The position numbers were made by a program, and so were the translations under genes. Shown piece after piece: positions 7,029 to 11,065 of a stretch of DNA of 11,065 bases. The notes under the pieces are model-generated. The model was not told the origin of the DNA and ran no database searches. It worked only from the letters and a program-made list of their open reading frames with translations. Positions within the stretch are counted from its first letter, which is position 1, and the number at the start of each line of letters is the position of its first letter. Source of the stretch: RUG14300 sp964619685 (GTDB lineage: Bacteria; Bacillota; Clostridia; Christensenellales; CAG-1252); NCBI GenBank assembly GCA_964619685.1, contig CAZUET010000056.1, positions 1 to 11,065 on the forward strand, read 5' to 3'.

Positions 7029-7488
7029 TCACTTCACCTCCTGAATCGATCTCGTTGGGCGTTGGCGTTTCAGTATCATCAGTGTTATTGTTATTATCTT
7101 TTTTTTCTTTTTTATCCTTTTTAATTCCTCTAAAAGTTATTGCAATTCTCGGGAAAAAGAATGGGATAATACTTGCCCACATATTAAAGCATGGTAAGAC
7201 GACACCTAAAATAAGAGCGACCAGTATCATAAGCATACGGAGCATTTGAGATAACTTCATTGTTGCCTTTGCGGATTTATCTTCTTTATTGACCGCACTT
7301 TGAATGGTTAACGCCATTAAAAAGAAGTTAAGAATGGAAATAACACCGGCTAAAAGGTTACCAAGAATGACTGTATAATCCCATTTACCAATTATCAAGA
7401 AAACAGCCTCCATGATCGCACTAAGTATCACTACCCAAATTGCGATATATAAGGACTCTTTTTTTACAGTACTATCTATTTTTTTCAC
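7021..7488 (-). CDS. atpI: AtpI-like ATP synthase accessory membrane protein
   Basis: First gene of the operon. AtpI proteins are small membrane proteins that help assemble the c-ring and may aid cation handling; they are not part of the mature enzyme. The 155 residues show four predicted membrane helices (about 12-33, 40-62, 82-99, 103-118), then a basic stretch (KKDKKEKK, 123-130) and a disordered Asn/Thr/Asp/Glu-rich tail. Assignment rests on position, size and topology, since AtpI sequences are poorly conserved. The start is GTG at 7488-7486, nine bases after AGGAG; no in-frame ATG upstream gives a better start. Its 3' end encodes the atpB ribosome binding site. Confidence 0.82.
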   Translation of the reverse strand: MKKIDSTVKKESLYIAIWVVILSAIMEAVFLIIGKWDYTVILGNLLAGVISILNFFLMALTIQSAVNKEDKSAKATMKLSQMLRMLMILVALILGVVLPCFNMWASIIPFFFPRIAITFRGIKKDKKEKKDNNNNTDDTETPTPNEIDSGGEVSE

Positions 7489-7585
7489 AACGGTGATCTC
7501 CTATTGTCATACATTTGATCGAATCGGTATATTTACAATAATAAAGGGTAATTCTCATACCTTTATAATATACTTTAACATTTAT

Positions 7586-7620
7586 ATTATACCAAATCCT
7601 TTAATCGCTTGCAAGTGATT
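7586..7620 (-). promoter_or_regulatory. Promoter of the atp operon with overlapping palindrome
   Basis: On the minus strand TTGCAA (7614-7609) and TATAAT (7591-7586) are 17 bases apart. This would start transcription near 7579 and give a leader of about 90 bases before atpI. The -35 box is the centre of an 18-bp near-perfect palindrome (7603-7620, AATCGCTTGCAAGTGATT, one mismatched pair), a possible operator. I do not recognise it as a known regulator site; it is not a Rex or CcpA consensus. Confidence 0.8.
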
Positions 7621-7653
7621 TTTAAAATCAATACGCTGTTTTACAAAAGAAAT

Positions 7654-7677
7654 ACATTAATAAAATAGTATTAATGT
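7654..7677. repeat. Perfect 9-bp inverted repeat in the divergent intergenic region
   Basis: ACATTAATA (7654-7662) and its exact complement TATTAATGT (7669-7677) flank a 6-base loop. It lies upstream of both the atp promoter and the plus-strand promoter at 7751, where a regulator site could act on either. No T-tract follows, so it is unlikely to be a terminator. In DNA this AT-rich it may be chance. Confidence 0.5.
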
Positions 7678-7750
7678 TCGTACACTTAAACTAAAGCATA
7701 GACATATTTTCTATTATGTAGTAAATTATTTAAAAAATTACTTATCAATG

Positions 7751-7779
7751 TTGACAAAACCTAACTCTCAGCCTATACT
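7751..7779 (+). promoter_or_regulatory. Promoter of the Cys-rich protein gene
   Basis: TTGACA (7751-7756) and TATACT (7774-7779) are separated by 17 bases, a near-perfect sigma-A promoter. Transcription would start near 7786, leaving a leader of about 36 bases that ends in the ribosome binding site AAAAAGGAG, seven bases before the ATG at 7822. Confidence 0.85.
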
Positions 7780-7821
7780 TATACTAAAAAAAATGATTAA
7801 AACTTAAAAAGGAGATATTTT

Positions 7822-8268
7822 ATGAAGGAATCATTGTGTGGTGCAAATTGTTTAGAATGCCCTACTAACGATAAATGCAGCGGTTGCAGCGAAACTAACG
7901 GCTGTCCTTACGGAAAGCAATGTAGTATTGCAAAGTATATTTTAATAGGCGGTAAAGAAAACTACATTTTATACAAGAAAAAACTAATTGAAGAGATCAA
8001 TTCAATTGGTATAGATGGAATGGAAAAGGTAGTTGAATTATATCCTTTAGTCGGTAAGTTCGTCAATCTCGAATATGAATTGCCTAATGGAGATAAGGTG
8101 AAATTTTTAAAGGATGACGAAATGTATTTAGGTATACAGGTTGCCAATTTATTCGATGAAAGCGGTAAAACCTGTTATGGAATTGTCGTAAGCGAAAGCT
8201 TTTTAATAGTATGCGAATACGGCGAAAATTGCTCTAACCCTCAATTAGTAGAATACAAGAGGCGTTAA
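7822..8268 (+). CDS. DUF3795-like Cys-rich protein, putative metal-binding
   Basis: A 148-residue soluble protein. Its first 34 residues hold seven cysteines: C6, C10, C13, C19, C22, C28 and C34, in the arrangement CGANCLECP, CSGCS, GCPYGKQC followed by SIAKY. This matches my recollection of the DUF3795 family, a group of small, widespread, uncharacterised proteins thought to bind zinc through such a cluster. The remainder (about 45-148) is a mixed alpha/beta segment with no motif I recognise. No membrane segment or signal peptide is visible. It has its own strong promoter and ribosome binding site, diverges from the atp operon, and runs into the gene remnants downstream with no terminator before 8766. 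The family assignment is from memory; the function is unknown. Confidence 0.85.
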   Translation: MKESLCGANCLECPTNDKCSGCSETNGCPYGKQCSIAKYILIGGKENYILYKKKLIEEINSIGIDGMEKVVELYPLVGKFVNLEYELPNGDKVKFLKDDEMYLGIQVANLFDESGKTCYGIVVSESFLIVCEYGENCSNPQLVEYKRR

Positions 8269-8315
8269 GTGTATGAAATCACGATATAGTAATACATAAG
8301 GTCTTAATATTTTGA

Positions 8316-8555
8316 GTTCTATTTATAGGTATCGGTGCAGTTGTAGGTGCAATAGGTATGCTTATTAATCAATCCGATAAAGCCCTTGGAATGGATGCTA
8401 TTCTCCCTTTCTTTCAAAAACTCTCGTTTGAAGATGTACTTTTTCAAAATTTTACTTTTTCGGGATTTGCACTACTCATAGTAAATGGTCTAACCAATAT
8501 ATTGGCGACAATATTACTCTTTATGGTTTTACTTTCGCATCAAATAAAGGAATAG
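8316..8555 (+). pseudogene. 5'-truncated membrane protein fragment
   Basis: The frame reads from 8316, just after a TGA at 8313-8315, to a TAG at 8553-8555. It begins VLFIGIGAVVGAIGML, which looks like the inside of a first membrane helix with its start codon missing, and continues through a soluble loop (about LINQSDKALGMDAILPFF) to a second hydrophobic helix with FSGFALLIVNGLTNILATILLF. After about 8522 the hydrophobic pattern breaks off and the frame runs to a stop within 10 codons. An internal ATG at 8358 could start a 65-residue peptide, but it has no ribosome binding site and would begin mid-helix. I read this as the decayed N-terminal half of a multi-helix membrane protein. The parent family is not identified. 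Confidence 0.6.
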
Positions 8556-8746
8556 GTTATCACGGAGTTCCGGAAGGAACAGATCTGTCTTTCTTCTTTT
8601 GTAAGGAACTTAAAAACGACTATTTAAACGGAACAAACGGAGAGTATTCCACACCTAATACATATTTTATCGATGATAAAGATGTAGATGAATTTGATAA
8701 AAGTTTTCCAGACAAAAAAAAGATTCCACCCAATCAATTAGGTTAG
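8522..8746 (+). pseudogene. Out-of-frame C-terminal fragment of an unidentified soluble protein
   Basis: In a different frame from the upstream membrane fragment, codons from about 8522 to a TAG at 8744-8746 read as plausible protein for 74 residues, beginning YGFTFASNKGIGYHGVPEG and ending in an acidic, hydrophilic tail (DDKDVDEFDKSFPDKKKIPP). There is no start codon or ribosome binding site near its left end. Its character (soluble, charged, Gly/Asn-rich) differs from the membrane fragment, so this is probably the end of a different gene joined by deletion near 8520, not a simple frameshift. I do not recognise the protein. The shared terminator at 8766-8805 may originally have belonged to it. 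Confidence 0.45.
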
Positions 8747-8765
8747 TATAAAAAATATAAATCTC

Positions 8766-8805
8766 AAAAGGCAAGCCGTAATCAATAAATGACTTGCCTT
8801 TTTTT
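8766..8805 (+). terminator. Plus-strand rho-independent terminator
   Basis: AAAAGGCAAG (8766-8775) pairs with CTTGCCTTTT (8793-8802) around a 17-base loop, with a run of seven T at 8799-8805. It ends the transcription unit that starts at the promoter at 7751 and passes through the gene fragments. Confidence 0.88.
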
Positions 8806-8807
8806 CT

Positions 8808-8836
8808 AAAAAAAATGCTTCCCATAGGGAAGCATT
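8808..8836 (-). terminator. Minus-strand terminator of the rplU-prp-rpmA operon
   Basis: A perfect 10-bp stem (8814-8823 with 8827-8836, AATGCTTCCC and complement) closes a 3-base loop and is followed on the minus strand by a T-run (8815-8808). It lies 18 bases past the rpmA stop and almost touches the opposing plus-strand terminator. Confidence 0.92.
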
Positions 8837-8854
8837 CAATAATTACATTAATTA

Positions 8855-9136
8855 TTAGTTTTCAGCGTAAACGCTTACAACTTTATTTCCGTTTCTGTTT
8901 TCAAAACGAACAACGCCACTCAAAACAGCAAACAGAGTATCATCTTTACCACGCATTACATTTTCACCTGCATGGAATTTTGTTCCTCTTTGTCTAACAA
9001 GAATGTTACCGGCTAATACATATTGACCGTCTGCTCTCTTTACGCCTAAACGCTGAGCAGCACTATCTCTACCGTTTCTTGAAGAACCTACACCTTTCTT
9101 GTGTGCAAACAATTGAATTTTAATAAAGTTCATCAT
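8855..9136 (-). CDS. rpmA: 50S ribosomal protein L27, with Prp-cleaved N-terminal extension
   Basis: L27 sits near the peptidyl transferase centre, with its N-terminal tail reaching the tRNA ends. The 93 residues show the typical AHKKGVGSSRNGRDSAAQRLG start and the core GNILVRQRGTKFHAGENVMRGKDDTLFA. In the Bacillota L27 is made with a short leader removed by the protease Prp; here MMNFIKIQLF precedes AHKKG and cleavage after Phe10 is expected. Two adjacent ATGs exist: 9136 overlaps the prp stop (ATGA) and lies 4 bases after GGAGG, while 9133 lies 7 bases after it, a better distance. Initiation at the second would remove only one Met. Confidence 0.97.
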   Translation of the reverse strand: MMNFIKIQLFAHKKGVGSSRNGRDSAAQRLGVKRADGQYVLAGNILVRQRGTKFHAGENVMRGKDDTLFAVLSGVVRFENRNGNKVVSVYAEN

Positions 9137-9462
9137 TTTACCTCCAATTCCACAAAATCTGAATAGCCCTCATGTAGATCAGCAATGCCACACATCAAAG
9201 TTTTGAGTATGACTTCACAATCATGCGATTGAGTGGATGTCATCTGCTTCGGTAAGGTCAATCTCAAATATCCACGCTCTTCATTTACTTCATATTCCGC
9301 ATTAACTCCGGCTACGCTTAATACGCCTAAAACCGCAGTTTGAACTATGGAGCTTACTGCTGCACATACGATATCTTCGCCCTCTACACCATATCCGGTA
9401 TGACCGTCACAAATAATCTCAGCTATTCTTCCGTTAATCCTACTAACTGTTACCGTCGTCAT
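9133..9462 (-). CDS. prp: Ribosomal-processing cysteine protease Prp
   Basis: Cysteine protease that removes the N-terminal leader of L27, a step essential for ribosome assembly in Bacillota such as Staphylococcus aureus. The 109 residues are of family length and contain the catalytic pair: His21 in CDGHTGYG (18-25) and Cys33 in EDIVCAAVSS (29-38), matching His22 and Cys34 of the S. aureus enzyme. It is the middle gene between the L21 and L27 genes, the usual place. Its ATG shares one base with the rplU stop (TAATG) and no good ribosome binding site precedes it, so it is probably translated by re-initiation after rplU. Its own stop overlaps the rpmA start. Confidence 0.96.
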   Translation of the reverse strand: MTTVTVSRINGRIAEIICDGHTGYGVEGEDIVCAAVSSIVQTAVLGVLSVAGVNAEYEVNEERGYLRLTLPKQMTSTQSHDCEVILKTLMCGIADLHEGYSDFVELEVK

Positions 9463-9767
9463 TATTTACAGATATTAACAATCTCTAAAGCGGTGAACGG
9501 TTGTCTATGACCTTGTTTACGACGAATATTCTTCTTGGACTTATACTTGTAAACTACAACTTTCTTGCCCTTACCTTCGCCTACAACTTTAGCCTCAACG
9601 TATGCATTTTCCAAATCGGAACCTGTTAATACGTTACCTTCGTCATTGATATAAAGAACATCAAGTTTAACGATAGAATCTTGTTCTACTTCCAACTTTT
9701 CAACTCTTACTACATCACCGACTTTAACGGAATATTGCTTTCCGCCTGTTGCCATAATTGCGTACAT
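9462..9767 (-). CDS. rplU: 50S ribosomal protein L21
   Basis: Large-subunit protein that binds 23S rRNA. The 101 residues are full length, start with the highly conserved MYAIMATGGKQYSVKVGDVV and carry the L21 signature NIRRKQGHRQPFT (79-91). ATG lies nine bases after AAAGGAGG. It is the first gene of the rplU-prp-rpmA operon, with a consensus promoter and a structured leader upstream, so autogenous control by L21 is plausible. Confidence 0.98.
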   Translation of the reverse strand: MYAIMATGGKQYSVKVGDVVRVEKLEVEQDSIVKLDVLYINDEGNVLTGSDLENAYVEAKVVGEGKGKKVVVYKYKSKKNIRRKQGHRQPFTALEIVNICK

Positions 9768-9846
9768 TCTTAGTTACCTCCTTTCCAGGTCTCGCTGTCA
9801 GGGTGGTCATAAGACACTTGGACATAGTGACCCTTTCCATGCGGAT
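9768..9846 (-). ncRNA. Probable L21 leader RNA
   Basis: The rplU transcript should start near 9846, giving a leader of about 79 bases. It contains a hairpin whose stem is GGTCA (9832-9828) with TGACC (9809-9805), and the octamer TGGAAAGG twice, at 9839-9832 and at 9787-9780; the second copy runs into the ribosome binding site (9784-9777). Size and position fit the L21 leader family described for Bacillota (Rfam L21_leader), thought to mediate control by L21. Membership was not tested against the family model. Confidence 0.6.
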
Positions 9847-9881
9847 AAAATGATTTTATCATAAAATATAAATACTGTCAA
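9844..9881 (-). promoter_or_regulatory. Promoter of the rplU-prp-rpmA operon
   Basis: On the minus strand TTGACA (9881-9876) and TAAAAT (9858-9853) are 17 bases apart, with TGA just before the -10 as in an extended -10 box. The -10 lies in a perfect palindrome with 8-bp arms (GATAAAAT at 9844-9851, complement at 9853-9860), which might be an operator or simply AT-rich symmetry. Confidence 0.85.
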
Positions 9882-10000
9882 CAAAATTGTTATTCATTTT
9901 TTTTTAAAATCGCACATTTTTATCTATTTATGATATTCTCATCCGTATGTCGTTTTTTTATACAGCAATGATATAAGTAAAATGTTTTGTAACAATAGTA

Positions 10001-10034
10001 AAAAATAAGGATACGTGATATTTATCCTTATTTT
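10001..10034 (-). terminator. Terminator of the zinc-ribbon membrane protein gene
   Basis: A perfect 12-bp stem (10002-10013 with 10023-10034, AAAATAAGGATA and complement) encloses a 9-base loop; on the minus strand it ends in a T-run. It starts 9 bases after the stop codon at 10044. The stem is AT-rich, so it may be a modest terminator. Confidence 0.75.
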
Positions 10035-10043
10035 CAAATTATA

Positions 10044-11060
10044 TTAATCAATCTTTGCTGTAAACTTGATCTCTCCGTCAATAAGTTCCGTATTCTCTAT
10101 TTTGGAATTAAACAAATCAAAATCAAATGAATTAATTTCCGCATCGAAAAACTCATTATAAAACGCAATAAACCTATCGCTGAATTGATCGATAGAAAGT
10201 TTCTTATTTGATGAACACTTATCGGGTTCTTTACGAGCCGTTACACAAGATAAAACTATTTGACCACTCTTAGTTTTATAAGCTCTTACAATGCCACCAC
10301 ACTCAGCGCAAACTATTCTACCTTCCAAACCTTTCTTCCAATCTTCGTATGATATTATTAGTTTTTCTTCGATTTCGGCGGTGATGGGTTCGATTACTGA
10401 GGTATCGTCATTAGTAATTTCATCGTTAACAATTGTTTCGGTTACTTCTTCCACAGTTTCGGTCGGTACTACTTCAATCGATTCAGGAATTACTTCAACT
10501 GTTTCCTCTACTGGTAAAATATCTACAGCTATCTCGTCAACACTAACCTCTTCTTCGACAGGCTCGGTAACTTCGTCTAAAACGATTCCTTCTGTTATCT
10601 CTTCAATAGTTTCTTTTTTTATCTCTTCGGTATTCTTTTCTTCAGCCTTACGAGTAGTTTTTTCAGCACGCTTATTTTCTTCTAAAATATCCTTTAATGC
10701 TTTTGCCTCGAGTTTAGCCTTTAGTGCAGCTTCTTTTTTAGCAATCTTTTCTGCTCTCTTTAAATCACGCCTTGCAATATCCGCATCAGTCAATCCTTTT
10801 TCCTTGAGCAATGCGTCAATCCTACATAGTATATCGTATGTATTATCGGCGGTAATAATGGAATTACGAGCAATTATTGCACCTAACGAGGATAAAACGA
10901 ATATGCCGATCGACCCTACACATAGATAAAGCCATACTTCAGTATTAGCAAAAACATCGGTTAACCCAACTGCAAAGCATACTCCAAATACTATTCCTGC
11001 AATTAAAAACAAAGCACTTAGTATTATCAATACCGCTAATATTCCTCTTTTACCTTCCAT
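10044..11060 (-). CDS. Membrane-anchored protein with coiled coil, acidic linker and zinc-ribbon-like module
   Basis: I do not recognise a named family. The 338 residues fall into five parts: two membrane helices (about 8-32 and 43-64); a polar stretch; a Lys/Ala/Glu-rich helix likely to form a coiled coil (about 95-150); a strongly acidic, Val/Thr/Glu-rich low-complexity linker (about 150-233); and a C-terminal domain with a CAEC-x17-C-x9-C pattern (C251, C254, C272, C282), much like a small zinc ribbon, followed by an acidic and aromatic tail. Both termini and the zinc module should face the cytoplasm if the helices form a simple hairpin. The ATG is 5 bases from the window edge, so its ribosome binding site is out of sight and an upstream start cannot be excluded, though the N-terminus looks natural. 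A terminator follows, and the L21 operon is separate. Confidence 0.8.
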   Translation of the reverse strand: MEGKRGILAVLIILSALFLIAGIVFGVCFAVGLTDVFANTEVWLYLCVGSIGIFVLSSLGAIIARNSIITADNTYDILCRIDALLKEKGLTDADIARRDLKRAEKIAKKEAALKAKLEAKALKDILEENKRAEKTTRKAEEKNTEEIKKETIEEITEGIVLDEVTEPVEEEVSVDEIAVDILPVEETVEVIPESIEVVPTETVEEVTETIVNDEITNDDTSVIEPITAEIEEKLIISYEDWKKGLEGRIVCAECGGIVRAYKTKSGQIVLSCVTARKEPDKCSSNKKLSIDQFSDRFIAFYNEFFDAEINSFDFDLFNSKIENTELIDGEIKFTAKID

Positions 11061-11065
11061 AAAAG

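Noticed and set aside
7489..7585. Riboswitch in the atp leader
   Set aside because: The leader is AT-rich, about 90 bases, with only a 4-bp GGTA/TACC hairpin; nothing resembles a known aptamer or an intrinsic terminator.
8358..8555. Intact 65-residue small membrane protein
   Set aside because: Protein-like sequence continues upstream of the ATG to a stop at 8313, there is no ribosome binding site, and the hydrophobic pattern breaks near 8522. A fragment is more likely.
10291..10929. Plus-strand open frame of 212 codons, very rich in Ser, Val and Ile
   Set aside because: It is antisense to the acidic linker and coiled coil of the minus-strand gene; the Ser/Val/Ile richness is the complement of Glu/Asp/Thr codons. 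No ribosome binding site or family resemblance.
1..11065. CRISPR arrays, tRNA or rRNA genes, insertion sequences, phage or defence genes
   Set aside because: I looked on both strands and saw no spaced direct repeats, cloverleaf sequences, transposase motifs or terminal inverted repeats that would support any of these.

Overview
The window looks like chromosome of a low-GC, anaerobic member of the Bacillota (Firmicutes), most likely a clostridium. Three things point there: the AT-rich sequence with near-consensus sigma-A promoters and strong AGGAGG ribosome binding sites; the rplU-prp-rpmA operon, whose L27 carries the N-terminal extension that Prp removes; and a Fusobacterium/clostridial-type F-ATP synthase c subunit. 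Nearly all genes lie on the minus strand; only a small cysteine-rich gene and the gene debris behind it lie on the plus strand.

Layout from left to right. (1) A MarR-family regulator (4-426, minus) sits behind a perfect-consensus promoter overlapped by a 13-bp-arm inverted repeat, and its end carries a ribosome binding site for a gene just outside the window. (2) A 380-base gap holds that promoter, a run of 13 G, a plus-strand hairpin with a T-tract, and the terminator of the next operon. (3) A complete F1Fo ATP synthase operon, atpI-B-E-F-H-A-G-D-C (7488 down to 807, minus), has tight or overlapping gene junctions, one clear promoter upstream of atpI and one terminator after atpC. (4) A 333-base divergent region carries the atp promoter on one strand and a TTGACA-N17-TATACT promoter on the other. 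(5) A Cys-rich DUF3795-like protein (7822-8268, plus) is followed by decayed or chimeric gene fragments (8316-8746) and a terminator. (6) The rplU-prp-rpmA operon (9767 down to 8855, minus) has a leader RNA and its own terminator. (7) A membrane-anchored protein with a coiled coil, an acidic linker and a zinc-ribbon-like module (10044-11060, minus) lies at the right edge.

The ATP synthase is the most informative part. Its c subunit has Glu32 in helix 1 and Glu65-Thr66-Thr67...Tyr70 in helix 2, the two-carboxylate pattern described for the Na+-coupled rotor of Fusobacterium nucleatum, so Na+ coupling is predicted. Its epsilon subunit is only 90 residues and ends before the C-terminal helical domain that restrains ATP hydrolysis in many bacteria. 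The terminator follows 17 bases after the stop, so this is not a simple frameshift. Together these suggest an enzyme that may be able to run freely as an ATP-driven Na+ pump, as would suit a fermenting anaerobe; this is inference.

I did not find a clearly new defence or mobile system. The unusual items are the c/epsilon combination, the MarR operator, the G13 tract beside an orphan plus-strand hairpin, the chimeric gene remnant and the unassigned zinc-ribbon membrane protein.
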